A program made the position numbers and the translations under genes. This document shows, piece by piece, positions 23,641 to 37,043 of a DNA stretch of 64,000 nt. The notes beneath the pieces were generated by a model, which saw only the letters and a list, made by a program, of their open reading frames with translations, had not been told where the DNA came from and made no database searches. Positions within the stretch are counted from its first letter, which is position 1, and each line of letters starts with the position of its first letter. The stretch lies in NCBI GenBank assembly GCA_018873225.1, contig JAEILZ010000009.1, positions 797,501-861,500 on the forward strand. The letters are read 5' to 3'. This DNA is from [Phialemoniopsis] sp. UDSM-2020 (Eukaryota > Ascomycota > Sordariomycetes > Thyridiales > Thyridiaceae).

Positions 23641-24855
23641 GAGACCATCCAGACGTAAGGGAGCCGCTTCGATCTAGAACGAGGCGCAAACGCCGCACGC
23701 ACGAACGAAGACCCAGAGCACCAAGGAAAAAGAAAAGCGAGGAGGATCTAGAGTTTCGACTGGATCTTTGGGGAAGAAGCAGGTTCTGGCGAGCGAAACG
23801 GGGTCATCGTCCGATCCGACAACAACGACTGGTCGAGGGAAAATCGCCCATCCTGTGCGCATGCGCAATTGGGACCCAAGAATAAGATATCCGACCATCG
23901 CACACACACAGACGGTCCGTCCTGTGAGAGCGCGCACGGCATCGTACATACGTATACGTGCGTAGGGATACCACCTCAGTCATTGACGAAGGGGACACGG
24001 CAGCGACGTCGCCTGACCTCATTCGCATCTCAAGAGCAGCAAGATCTTCATCTTGACAAGACCTATCAACCTGTCAGGGAAAAGGTGGGTGGTGTGCTAC
24101 TTTTTTTCTCCCCTCCTATCACAGCCCAGAATTGGCCCTCCCTGGACCGAGCCACCCCCCCAAAGCGAAGTCCCTTAGAGCCCCTAACAACCCCCCAACG
24201 GCGGGCCGGCTACTGGCACAACCTTAAGCACAGGCTCTAAAAAGAGGGTGCTCAGCTTCTGTGGACTACTCAACTAGATCGCCCGGTCTGGTCGCTGACT
24301 GATTTTAACCCCCAAAACCCCACGACCACCACACTCCAACAAGAAACAGAGACTCAGAAAATAACCACCACACATACGGCCTCCAATTGACTGCGCGCAG
24401 TTTGCTTATATGCCTGTTTGCGACCATGTTACTGATCTCTGCACAAGATTAGGCTCTGCATACAGATATTCAGCCTGCTTGATCCACCAAACCGCCATGC
24501 GCCCCCAGCTCATCCCGCCTGAGCATTGCTGATACAACGTCCCTGAAACACCAACCCCAGGCCATTCCAGGATCTGGTGTGACAACCACCCCAACTCTTG
24601 CTCAAGAGCAAAACCATACAGCCAAAGACTCAAATAATTCTGACGAAACCGGTTCTTGGCCCGCCTTTTCTTGCCTTGGTTCCCACGAGAAACAGCACCC
24701 AACTCTGCCTCGTCACTTCGCGGATCCCCCAGATCTATTACCTTGCCAGCACTTAACAGACGACACCAACACTTCCTCTCCGACAGAACTTCCGCAACAT
24801 ATTGCGCCGCTTGCTATAGACGTCGTTTCTTTACAGAGCATACCAATCCTTCCAT
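23641..24855 (+). promoter_or_regulatory. Probable long 5' leader of the RING-PH-VWA gene
   Basis: In these 1,215 nt only four ATG triplets occur on the + strand (23861, 24410, 24426 and 24496), against roughly 19 expected by chance. The last 357 nt before the start codon have none. The stretch is rich in CA/CT. ATG depletion on the sense strand is what selection against upstream starts produces in a transcribed leader, so I read it as 5' UTR. The transcription start is not determinable here. Confidence 0.5.
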
Positions 24856-27800
24856 ATGTTTAGTCGATCTTCCCACAAGTCGCACGGCTACGCGAAAGAT
24901 CGACGGGCTCCGAAGTCCCAAGTATCGCAACTTCAAGATCTCGGACTGTTGGGTCCTTCCGAGCCTAGGTTCGGTGCAGGGAGAAGGGATTACGACCGGC
25001 CCATACACAGCAGCAGTGGTGTTTCCTTCTCTGGCTTGACTCAGTATCCTGAGAAGAGTGAGTGGGACCTAGTCGCTTTCACGGGCAGACTCACGCAAAG
25101 CTCGCGCGTCGCCTGTGTCCCCCCAGTACATGCTTATAGTTGTCGCAACATGAGATACTAACTACTACTGTGCCTCTAGACTCCTCAATCTCTGGTGGCA
25201 ACATCCGCCCCCCTTCACATCGCTCTTCTGCTTCTGTTAGCTCGATTAAATCGAGAGATAGTGTTGGCCGATCAGCATCCGTCATGACTTCAGATCGTAG
25301 TCGCTCCCGGCGGGAGCGCACCTTCGTGGGTAGCGAGTGTGCCGTCTGTGAAGAGCCTCTCGAGCACACTCTTCGCGGCGAGAGGATATTGCAGTTCTCT
25401 TGCACTCACGTGTCTCATGAAGCCTGCTTCTACGAGTTCATTAGGGAGTTCGACCCCCAGTATTGCCCTACGTGCAATGCGCCCTTGCACTTGGACACGA
25501 GCCGAGGCGGCAATGTTTTGGATATCGGTAAGTCTCTATTTGGACGGGGGAATTTTGCGGTCTTGGCTCTGACAGGAAATCCTACCTATACAGAGAAAAT
25601 CAGCAACATGGTGCGGTCAGTCTCGATCAGTGATGCTCGGTCGCAGACAACCCCGACCCCTACGCAGCAACCCTGGGATGAGCAGACAGTGCGGCCACCG
25701 AGCCGCGGCTCTAACGCGAGACACATGCACGGCCACCATGGCCATGGTTCGAGCTCAAACTCGCACATGGGCCGGGAGAGTACCACGCGAGGTAGCATGC
25801 GTGACAGCCGCGATGCCCCGCCCTCGGAGAGATACACCACTGCGTCTCGACACAACCGAAGCGACAGTGAGGCTACTGGAGTCGCATCTTCCAACGGATA
25901 CCCCGAGACGACACAGAGCGGTCCACGTCGGGCCCACGACTATGATGTTCAGGCCATGGAGACGAGCTTGGCTAGCCCACGGACCATTACGAGAAATCCC
26001 ATCCCGGCGCCCACCGTTACGGTCCGCTCAGAATTTCCGACGATCACCCGGTCTCGGCAGCAGCAGACCCTTACCTGCCTCGTCACCATCGAGGTGCCCG
26101 ACAGCAAATGGCGGCCGGACCCGGAGGACTTGCAGACAAATGCACCGCCGGCCCAGCCTCCCCCGAGGCAGGAAGAATCGTACGCGCGGATGCCATCGCC
26201 CACACGGAGTGCTCGCCGATTCTACCCTTACGAGTCGCCCGAGGTTCTCGAGGAGATCACAGAGAACCTCAGGGGTCGGGTTGAAAACTGGCACGGGCTC
26301 GACTTTAGCAGGTTTGGCAAGCTTCGTCTGTATGGTACCCTGCGGGTTGGCAAGGACAAGGTTTCTTGGCAGGAGCTGGAGTGCTTCCTTTTCGCAGAGA
26401 TGCTCATCTGCGTTAAGGAGAAGAAGAGTGCCAATGCGCAACAATGGGACGAGAATGGCGCTCCAAGGAAGTCGACGCGCTGCACTCTGAAGGGCTCGAT
26501 CCTGATCAAGAAGCACCTCAACGAGGTGATTGAGACGGGCAGCATCGACGAGAACGTCCTCACCCTGAGTCTGTCGGTTGCCGAGCTGCCACAATTCCAC
26601 CTGAGGTTCGAGAATCGCAATCAGCTCAAGCTGTGGCAGCAAGCCCTGCTCGACTTGAACGCAATAGAGACATCGCCAGTACGAAGCCCAGACTACGAGC
26701 GGGGAGAGTTCTCGGAAACGGACGAAGACGACTGGCAGCGACGGAACGATCAACCCCAGCGAGTTTCATCGGTCAACTCATCTTCGTGGGGCGGTCCCAA
26801 GTCCGTCACAACGGCACCAACCGAATACACCAACTTCGCTAAGAGCCCACTTCTACCCTCGGTCCACGTGCCGATCGATGTCGTCGTCGTGGTACCCATC
26901 TCATCTTCCATGCAAGGCGTCAAGATCAACTTGGTCAGAGACGCGTTGCGCTTTATGGTCCACACCCTCGGTGAGCGGGATCGCATGGGTCTCGTTACCT
27001 TTGGGTCGGGAGGCGGAGGTGTGCCCATCGTAGGCATGACCACCAAGGCCTGGCCTGGCTGGAGCAACGTCCTTGGGTCTATCAAGCCCGTGGGCCAAAA
27101 GAGCCATCGTGCCGATGTGGTAGAGGGCGCTAATGTCGCCATGGATCTCCTCATGCAGCGAAAGTACAACAACCCCATTGCTACGATCATGCTCATCAGC
27201 GACGCATCTACGTCAGATGCCGACAGTGTCGACTTTGTCGTCTCTCGCGCTGAGGCTGCTAAGATCACGATCCATTCGTTTGGCCTGGGTATGACGCATA
27301 AGCCAGACACAATGATCGAACTTTCATCTCGGACAAAGGCGTCTTACACCTATGTTAAGGACTGGATGATGCTAAGGGAATGCCTCGCTGGTTGCTTGGG
27401 CTCCATGCAATCACTATCACACCAAAACGTCAAGCTTAAGCTTAAGCTCCCCGAGGGTTCACCAGCCAAGTTCCACAAGATTAGTGGTGCTCTGCAAATC
27501 ACCAAGCGGGCGACCGGCCGTGACGCCGAAGCATCTCTGGGTGACTTGCGATTCGGCGACAAGCGGGACATTCTGGTGCAGTTGGTAATCATTCCTGACA
27601 ATGCTTCTCAAGAGCAGCTACCGCAAGATGCGTGGGAGACTATCGTCTCGGGCTTGGAGGCTCTGGGAGGTCCGATGGACCAGGACGAGCAGAGGACAGT
27701 GTCCGTGGAGGAGGTCCCCCTCATCCAGGCAGATCTGTCTTGGGGTGATATTCTACGTGATGGCTCCGTCATTCACATGCCGAGACCGTCACTCCTGGCC

Positions 27801-28511
27801 ATTACAATGCTACCTGCAGCTGCCAACCAAAAGTCGAGGTCATGGCAGAACACTCCTCCTATCCCTCCGCACCCTAGTATTGTGCAGAGGAGGATGGAGC
27901 TGCTCACCTCCGACATGCTCACCCGAGCTCTTACCCTGGTCAGCCGAGGTCAGCATGATCGCGCCCACACCCTGCTAAATGAGACTCGATCGATTCTCAA
28001 GGGTCTGGGCAAGGGTGGTCTACCACCAGTCCCTCCCCTACCGGGCAGCAAATCCCAACCGTCGACGCCGCACCCCGGCAACGATGCCTCGCCAACCAGT
28101 GCCAACACGCCAGACCGCAAGCGGACACCCTCACCCACCGCATCAGCGACGTCGTCAGCCGTCAACGGCTTCGGCTCGCAATCCATGTCACGAAGCCGCT
28201 CCAATGACGGCCTCACTCTCAGCGCGATGGGAACTGCCGCCGGCATCGACCATAAGACGGTCGCCTCGCTGGATCACGAGCTCGAGTCCAGCCTGGAATG
28301 GATCAACCACCCTGCTGTCTTTGGCCGTGACAGCCGCAAGGCCGTCCTGCAGGCCATCGGCGTGATCAGCTCCCAGCGCGCCTTCACTTTCCGCACGCCC
28401 ATCGAGGGTCTCTGGGCTGGTCGTGTCGGCGGTGTCAGGAAACTGACCGAGAAGAGCCGTGAGTGGCGCGAGGAGGGCGGCGGCGAAGGAGGCATCATGG
28501 AAGAGTCATAA
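24856..28511 (+). CDS. RING-PH-VWA protein with Ste5-like domain order
   Basis: Three exons: 24856-25057, 25180-25527 and 25594-28511, about 1155 aa. Intron 1 has GTGAGT and a TACTAAC branch. Intron 2 probably ends at 25593; an in-frame alternative ending at 25575 exists but sits too close to its branch. A RING-H2-like finger spans residues 121-166 (CAVC, C-T-H-V-S-H-EAC, CPTC). A PH domain spans about 410-542 (GKLRLYGTLRVGKDKVSWQELECFLF to LKLWQQALLDL). A VWA domain spans about 607-790, but its MIDAS reads PISSSM, so the first metal-binding Asp of DxSxS is lost. A conserved tail follows (ELESSLEWINHPAVFG). RING, PH and VWA in this order match the yeast pheromone MAPK scaffold Ste5 and relatives. 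A scaffold role is inference; it is usually annotated only as a VWA/RING protein. Confidence 0.85.
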
Positions 28512-31500
28512 TTGCACCCACAGCTTACCTCATGAATACCTGTGCTACATCTGCTCTCTCCCACCGAGACAAAGAACACTACTCGAAACAACAACCCATC
28601 GTTTGAACATTCCTAGACGCACTAGACGGCATGATCAGAAGAGATCTGTCCACGCGACCATGGATTCACGAGCCTGACGCTTTTACTTTTATTGCACAGT
28701 CATCCACATAAGACTACACTCAACTACTCTCCCTCACTCAGGTTCAGGGACTTGCTCCCAGACCACTTCTACAACATCGCATCACGTTTTCTCGGCGATA
28801 TCGCGCTTCTCCTTGCACATACTGCTCTGGGGCATTAGATACCACCACCCGCCGCCATCATCACGCCTTCTTTTGATATTTTCTCGAACTTTGGCTCTTT
28901 GAATTTTCTATACACATGCTTGTCCCGAGACACCCCCTTTTTTCTTCTCTTTGATTCCTCAGCTCGGGAGTGAGCGTAATCCACTCACTTACCATTCCAA
29001 GAGCTACGCGTGCCCTTGCCGTTCGACGTCTTTGTTTTTCTTGACTTGTGTGTTTCTTTGGACCGTGTTTTTCCACAGCTCGGATATTTCTCTTGAATCT
29101 TTTCTGGAACCTGGCTTGCATAGCGGAAGCACATATCCCATCTTGCCTGCCAGTTGGGTAAAAAAAGCTAAAGCCCTGTCTGCAGAAGGGCGTTCATGTA
29201 TGGTCGTGTGTTTTCTCTCTCGGGGCCCTGACCTAGCCCCTTTCACTCGAAAGGAAAGAGAAAGGAATAGGATATTATCGGAGGTTGGAGGAGGGCGGGC
29301 CTTTTTACTGCGTGTATATAGTCGGATCGTTCGCGAGGGCTGCTTGCACGATCTCGTGCGTGCGCACAATGCGTCTTGTTGGGATGGGAGAAACAGGGCG
29401 AGAGGTGATAGATTTCCCAAAGTTGAATCTAAGTGCCGTGGTGGCATTCTTCCTCCATGTCTCATACGTGCCCACTGTGATCCTATTACATCTGTATTAC
29501 TACAACGTGCTGAACAAGCATGAGACCCTCACTCATCACTAGATGACATGCAGCACCAACAAGCCTTATTTGCTCCTTCCCTACCTCGAGGCGGCCTCCA
29601 ACGTCGCTCACAAACCCTCAACACCAAACATCACCGCCTCCACAAGCCCGGAACACCGTCTCGTTTCGAAAGATCGATCCCGCCTTGCCTTTCCGGGTGC
29701 TAGGGAACGCCTGATTCCGGGCGAGCTGAGAGCTCCCTCGCCACCACCCCCAATCTTCGCGTCAGCACACGGCAAGACGTCTGCCTAGCCGGGTGCAAGG
29801 CATCCGCTCGGCGACCACGGCATTGAAGTGATGGGGGCCGCCGTTCGAGAAAAGGGAGGCGGCAAAGCCGGCAGAATATGGGAATGTGCCGGTCATCTCT
29901 CAATGCGCAGGACCCTTTGTGTGCAAAGAAGACGCAACTGGGCAAGCAAGCGTGTCTCGCCCGTGTTCCGAGCTGGCCGCCAAACATGGCATGGCCATGA
30001 TCCAGGGAAGAGGCTGGATGGCGAGCTGGTGTGCCCGGTGTCTGGCCCTGGGAATCCGGGCGTGTTCTGCCCCTTTCGATGAGCACGTATAGCCCGCCTT
30101 GCCAGACACTGGCCTGGGGGAGACTGCGACGTTTTCCCCCCTAAGCTAGTATATCCGCCAGAGCTGGGACGAGTCCAGCATCTGCTAAGCATCTCTGGAT
30201 GTATACCACTATCAGCAAAGGGAAAAGTGTTCCTATAGCATAGCAGAACTTGCCACGATGCCATTCCGCCATGAACGAATACGAGACGGCCATGGCCCAC
30301 GCACGCCGATCGAGGTCACGGTCAGTCAACGAGTTGTCTCTCTACACGAGCGCCTCAGTGGGCCGAGTGTGAACAGCCAGAATGCCCATCACCACTCGGC
30401 GATCGTTCGACCAGTTCTCCAAGCTGACTTAGCTGCCAAGGGTCACTCGGCTCAACATTAATATCTCCGTGTTCTCTGGCTCGCGCACAAACACGGTGGC
30501 TGTTTCAGGGTAACGAGATAAACTCCAACGACGGCCAAGCTATAAGTTATATCAATAGCAAAGGCTGCATTAAGCATCGTGTTCTTGAGCTCTTCCCGCC
30601 CGCCGAGCAAGAGACACGTCTCGCCCCGGTTCTTACCAGATACCCTAATCGAAAGCTCTGGGCATGTGTGATGTAACCATTAGTATAAGCACGACCTTGA
30701 CCTATCACTCGGTGAGCAAGGGTGCTATGCTATAGTGACAAGCACACGACCGCGATGATAACACAACACCTTCTCGCGACTTGGTTCGGTTTCTTCAGGA
30801 GACGCGTTTCCGTCCCGGATCGAGGAAGCCGGCGCCACTCAAGGGGTGCCACCTATCATCAAGCACTGTCTTGTCAGCCCGTGATGATAGGATAAGTCGA
30901 GACGCCTCGTAAGCCTTGCCACAACGGGAAGCTGGGGTCTAAACCATCTCCAATGTTCTACATCACCGAGTAAGACCCATGACCATCCGGCCAGCAAAGA
31001 CCTGGTTGGCATGCCGAGCAGAAGCACCTTGGCTAACTGGCAATGAGCAGACATCTTCATCGCACGCCCTATAATGAGACAGCAGTGATACTATTGTACC
31101 GGCTTGCCTCCCCTCGATACCAGCTAACATTCAGCGTATCTGTGTTTTCCCGGCGCGGGGCCCTCGTTTACAACGTCATGCTAAGCGGGTCTATAAGGCC
31201 ACGAGCCGCTGGTGAGGTGTCACGGAGAGACTGACGTCCCGGACCACCTCCCCATAGTGTGCCTGTTGTAAGCCCTATAGCAGAAGCTGTGTCGGCACGC
31301 CTCGGTGTAGATGAAGGCTCTCGACGTTGGGAGCTATGAACAAGTTCGCGCGACGTGCAGGGTAGATCTCTCCAAGGTTGCAGCGCGAGCTCAAGTGCAA
31401 GGATCCGGCAGAAGACGGCTCGGGAAACATTTGGAATAGCTGATCTGAAGCATCACGAGGACTTCAGATGAACGCTGATCAGACTTCTGAGAACAGCCAG

Positions 31501-34500
31501 AACTACTTCAGACGAGACGACTCGTCTCGGTAGCCGCCCTCCAGGCCGTCGCGAGCCCTCGAACTCGGCAAGCCGTTCTTGAAACATCACAATCGTGTGT
31601 CACGAGACTTCTACGTCAGTCGAGCAAGACGTATACGCCCCCCAAACCCCCATTCATACTCATACTCGAGGAAGAAGCCCGGCCCAGGTAATTCTCGAAC
31701 AATGGGATCATCACGAGTCAGCCAAGACGAGTTGCCGGTATAGGCAATTCTCCAAAGAGGGAAGGTCGAGTACGTAACGTTGCAGATCCATGCCTCAGGT
31801 CCGGATGACACTCTGGCTCGAGTTTTTCCCAGGCGGCTGGAAAAGTCAATATGACGATTCCCGGTCGGGACTCGGAGAGGGAGGGCGCACACGGCACTCG
31901 AACTGCCCCAGGCCAGGCCGCGAGCTGTTGTGTGTGTGCGGAAGGGGAATTATCTCCCCCAGGCAGATTGCCGAAAGAAAAGGGCCTCTTTTCCGGGAAA
32001 CTGGCTCAGGACTTCATTTGCAGAAATTCCGGTAATCAATTTAACATGCTGGCCAATGCGCGTTCCCAACCATCACCTGCGGTCCAGTGGTCCCGATATG
32101 AGGCCGAGAAGTGAAGGGCTTCCCGCTGTTCCTCACCCCTGCGAAGTCGGTCGTTGTGCGTGTGTAGGGCCAGGGCAGCTGCACAGTTCGGCGCAGGCCT
32201 GTCGAAGGAGGGCAGATTTACCCGGATTTTTCGAGTCTCGCGAATGTAAAGGTTGCATTGCGGCATGCTCCCCCATATGGTGGTGGCTCTACCCGGCAGA
32301 GTCTCCATGTCAATGCGCAGACGCGGGCGCGCCCATGCAACCTGTAGGCAATGTCAATCGCGAGAAGCACGTCCGTCCGTAGGATCAAGAGTCATGGTTC
32401 CAGAGACGGAGAATAATTCGTCTGGAACATCGGACGAGGAGTTGTTGGGATGGGATGAACGGCTATGTCTGTGAGCTTCAAGGCAGAGTCGATCCGTAAG
32501 AAGATGATACAGATGAATCTTGAGTGCGAAGATGGGATGAAACGTCTGATCTGGTAAAGTTCGTCCGAAGCCAGCATGGTCATGCGTTCGTGGGAAGAGA
32601 CGGGCTGGTGATGGAGGCACGCCCCGTCAAGGCTAAGGGACTTTGGGGTGCACACCATGTCGCGACGTGCACTTCCAGAAAGGCTCTGGAAGACTTAATT
32701 TACCGCGCGTGCAGGTTTCTTGGTTCGTCATGAGAGAGATGTGAAGGGAGGGAGCAAGAAGAAGGCAGCGGTGGCTGGTTTGGGAGTAGATTAGCCGCCG
32801 TTTCATGTTGCCACTTTGCGTCTAAGCTGTTGTGCGGGAAGGAGCTGGCCAGCTCGCAGTTGCTATTGCAGATGCACCGAGATAATGGCCATTCATTACA
32901 ATGCTCATTTCAAGCATTTGCTTCATCAACCAGTAGCTTTTCAGAAAACATGAGCCGCCTCGAGTGTTCCTCAGTTGTGACGGCTTCATTGCTACCCATT
33001 TTCGCGGCAACATCGTCCCTTCCATATCATAACAAATACGCCCCCAAGTCCCTTGGATTTTTTTTTTAGCCGGCCAGTCGGACACAGATCAAGCTCCGGC
33101 TTTCGTACTGTCCTGCATTCCCGGTCCCAAGCTTGTTGTCTTCTTGGTGTCCGGCGCGAAGCATTGCATTAGCTCGTCATACGTATAACTTGGCTACTTA
33201 CCTATCGGCCGAGAAGTATGAGATATAATATATTGGCTGGAATGCTGGATCTTGTCCAACCCGGGAGCGCGGGCTTTGCAATACCGAAGCAATTAACTCC
33301 CACTCCTTCTTGTGCCCAGACACGGCAAGGAAGGAGGGTGTGAACTGCAAGGCACCTCGTACAAGTCACTGGCCGGTTTGACCACGTTCGGGACCGGGAC
33401 CGACCACGCGAGTAGATAGTATCTATCTTCTCGGTCGGAACTTGGCGAGGCTTTGATATCTGGTAAGCGGTGGTTCGAAGACTACAAGGTCTATCTTACC
33501 ATATACATGGTATCATCCTCATGTATATAGGTGTGAGGAGCAACTGAAGCACCAGCGTAAGGTACCTATAAGTCCAGGCTTACGAAACAGGTAATTAAGG
33601 GATCGCCTGAATCCGGAGGGTCGATATATGTCAGCGGGATCGGAAATGAAGCCTACAAGCTTCAATGTATGTCACTGCAGTAGCAATGACACTTGTAGTA
33701 GGAAGCTTGATCTTCCTTACGTCCTCGCAGGTTATCCTCGCCCCTATGCTTCAAGATGCGACCCTGAAGCTTGACGTAGGCCTAGCCCTTCTCAAGGAGA
33801 GGTACAGTGATGGAGAACTCTTTCAACCGTAGTACCTGTTCGGTCCGTACCAATGACGATGTAATCACGGTACTCGTCCCTGGTCTTGTTCTCGCCTATG
33901 TTCCCCTTCTCCTTACTCTTTAAAGAATTGCTTGAGGCTCGGAAACGTGTCAATGGTCAGTCTGGCCTATGAGCCGCTCTAGATGAGTCCAAAGAACGTC
34001 TTAATAGCATTCAGACTTGGGCCTGTCTGTTTGTCTTCTACCGGGCTCGTGGTTCTGCTGGAACTCGAAAATATCATCAGCCACGGTCTTGTGAAAGCAG
34101 AAGTGAGCACAGTGACAGGGGATGCATTCGGAAAGCTAAGCATAGTAAAGGAGATGTTTATAGAAGGGTTCTTGATGAGTGTTGGTGGTAGCTAGGTCAT
34201 CACTTGATGCGTCAAGACACCGTTCATCTACGATTTCTTTGTCCATACGTAAAACTTCTTCTCGTCTACAAGAAGTGACTACTCTCAATATTGCCGAGCA
34301 TTGTCCAAGCATCTCTATTATGATATCAAGCATAGCTGGACTTGTGAGACTACGATTCTCAAGTGATACCTAGCAAACATTCTCAACAAAGGCTCTCAAG
34401 TCTACAGCCAGGGTAGTTGAGAGACGGAACATTCAGCCCGACAAAGTCATGCTTACAGGTCAGACGTCACTTTCTTTTGTCAGGGTTGATTTTATGACAA

Positions 34501-34569
34501 AAGTCCAGACCAGACACCTGGGTGGGGTGTTGAATATCTATTGGTCGTTTTGACGCGGAGATAGTGCGC

Positions 34570-34592
34570 GCAGTGCAGTGCAGTGCAGTGCA
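34570..34592. repeat. Short tandem repeat, unit GCAGT
   Basis: Four consecutive copies of a 5-bp GCAGT unit lie in non-coding sequence. It is a microsatellite and no function is implied. Confidence 0.8.
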
Positions 34593-37012
34593 TTCGAAAC
34601 CGGTGAAGAAGAGGCTGGGGGGCCCCAGCGACGGCCTGATTTTGACGTAGTGGGCGCAGATGGAACGGGATCCGGTGCGGTCTGATTGGGTCGAGGGCTA
34701 CAGGGAACAAAGAAAAAGAAAAGTGACTGAAGGATTGTCAAGTACTTAGTCAAGTACCAATTCTGTTTGTTTTAATCTTGGATCCTTGAGCTACCGAATT
34801 TCAGTGCTGCTCTTGATCCTGGGTCGAAAATGGGTCAATCTGAATAACAAGTCGAAAGGGTTCAGCAGAGAAAGACCGACGTCTGCTGTCGTCGCGGCGA
34901 TCACCATTGCTTGATGCGCCGGCCGGAAAAGCGGCCTGCCCTCGTCTTCATCTACAGAGTAAAGCCGGAGGCGTTGTGGACGGCCGGCAGCTGCAGTGTG
35001 GCAATAAATAATCTCGTGTTGAAAGAAGATCGCAGGCAAGGGGCTCTGGGGACATGGCTGGGGAAATGCTAAACGAGCTGCGAGGAAGCACGGCACGGGT
35101 GTTCGCTATCTGTCTCGTGCAGCATCAACGCAGGTTGACGAGGGCTTGCGTCGCGCGTGTTCCCTTCTGTGTGTGTGCGAGATCGTGATCGAGTCAGAGA
35201 GTCCACGTAACGCCTTACCGTAATTATCTTGGTCAAGAGTCACGCAAACCGGGTCTTCCAGGTCCCCCCCGGCGCGAGAGGAGCGGGAAGCGGGAAGCTT
35301 AGCTAGCTTTAGCTCGCCCCGTTTCCATCAAGCAGTGCGACGCGAAGTCGAATGCGTTGGCCAAAAGGAATGGAATGAGAACATCAGCGGCATGGTAAAA
35401 TAACTCAAATCATCGCTTGCGACCTATGAGGGCCCGTTCAAGGTTGACCGTTCTGCCCGTTTACCTCGCCTGGCCACGAACTGGGCGTTTTTAGAGTTTT
35501 GGGGAACGGCCGAATGCCATCTCAACCATCCACCCAAATCTCAGCTGGCATCGAGTCCCCCAAGCCTAGCCCGCAGATGATGCAGATGCAGATAGGGCGC
35601 GCGCGCGTCTCACACACCAGAGTCCCGTCACCGGCCGCGCATTACTGGCCTGTCCGGACCCGGTCTGCTTCGCTAGTTGCCTCTTTGTGTGAGACAGATT
35701 TGCCAGTTCTCATCCAGAGGGGCGGGAGAACGGCAGACGGGCGGACGAGGACGGACGGTGAGCAATGATACCTGCCGAATACCTCGTTTCGTCAGAGGGC
35801 GTGCAGGGCTGGAACCACGACACCCTCTAGCAAGGCCCGTCACGATCTTCACGGAAAAGAAAGAAGGGAGAGATTTAAAGTATTTCCACATTTTTTTGTC
35901 TCTCGTGCGTACAGTGGCTCCCAGTCTCGTGAGCCCCTGACCCTGCCTCTGCCCTCCTTCACTCCCCTCCATGGGGGTGGATTGTGACAGGACCAGGGGG
36001 GCCTTTGCCCGGGCTAGGTATCGAGCTAAGCTCGCTAGAGGCCTGGTATGGTGTCTGACGCACCGGGTTAGTGGATTCAAGCCCACTGTAGCCCGCGGCC
36101 TCTTCCGCCTGACAGCACCAAGTGGGGGCCCTGGTGGTGTGTGGCAGCAAGAAAGCTTGAGGGGTTCACTGGGTTCAAGTGGCAGCAACAGCACAGGCGA
36201 GGACAAGGGTTCAAATGCGTGCTGCCTTCGGGTTTGTGCGTGGGCAAACCTTCGAGGGTCGTTCGAAGCGAATGCACATACCCTGGATACAATACGACAG
36301 AAGGGCGGAAAGAGTGAAAGGGATTGAAATGCCTTCATCCTTTCTTCAGAAAAACCGGGCACCAGTCTTTTTCTCTTTGTCACACCCACCCAATCCCTTC
36401 TGGAGAACTTCATGATCGATCCATTTCGCAAACAGAGACGCCACGCCACCAACAGCATTTCTCGCTCGCAAGCCAGCCAGCCCAACACCCTGGACCTGGA
36501 CCATGTCCTACCTACCTGGACCTAGGCACATTCCCTGTCCTCCCCCCCTCCTCTGTACGCCGTACGCACAACAATCGGGGTCTCCTCCTCTTGGGGAGTT
36601 TGGGTTTGCTTGGCAGTGCCTTTGCCTGCCTACCCTTCATCTCGCTCCACCCCCCAGTCGCAAAAGCCCATCGCCCACAGCCATCTAACTTATCACTTGC
36701 AGCAACGCAGCCTGATCCGGTTGGCCAGCGGGCGCTGATCCCCCCTCTCGCTGGCCTAGGAATGCCACCTCGATGTCCCCCGGTAGGGTGAAAAGACTGG
36801 TCGCCGGGTGCTGGGGAGCGCTGGGCTAGGTAAACTCCACTTGCACGCTGCATGTGCCCGACCCAAGCATGGCATTAGTGGCTCCGGGAAAGCGTGTCAG
36901 TCAAAGCACTCCCGTCTGCCCTCCTGGCTGGTTGAGCAGGCGAGTGAGAATCAAGTGTGTGTGCGTGTGTGTCTGTTGGCAGCGACGGTGGCATTGGCAT
37001 TGGGGCACCAGT

Positions 37013-37043
37013 GACATTGACATTGACATGGACACTGACATTC
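37013..37043. repeat. Imperfect tandem repeat, unit GACATT
   Basis: A run of hexamers close to GACATT (GACATT, GACATT, GACATG, GACACT, GACATT) lies in non-coding DNA. It is preceded at about 36990 by two GGCATT units. Confidence 0.75.

Noticed and set aside
25576..25593. Earlier acceptor for intron 2 of the RING-PH-VWA gene, adding six residues
   Set aside because: The acceptor would sit only about 3 nt from the CTGAC branch; the later CAG at 25593 is better placed, though both stay in frame.
36004..36094. tRNA-like stretch: GGGCTA start pairing with TAGCCC end, a possible T-arm GTGG..ATTCAAGC..CCAC
   Set aside because: The T-loop is 8 nt with no G53-C61 pair, no proper anticodon loop (no T33) and no A-box; it does not fold as a tRNA.
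35673..36488. 271-codon minus-strand open frame
   Set aside because: Translation is Arg/Pro/Ser-rich without motif and overlaps other open frames; consistent with GC-rich non-coding DNA.
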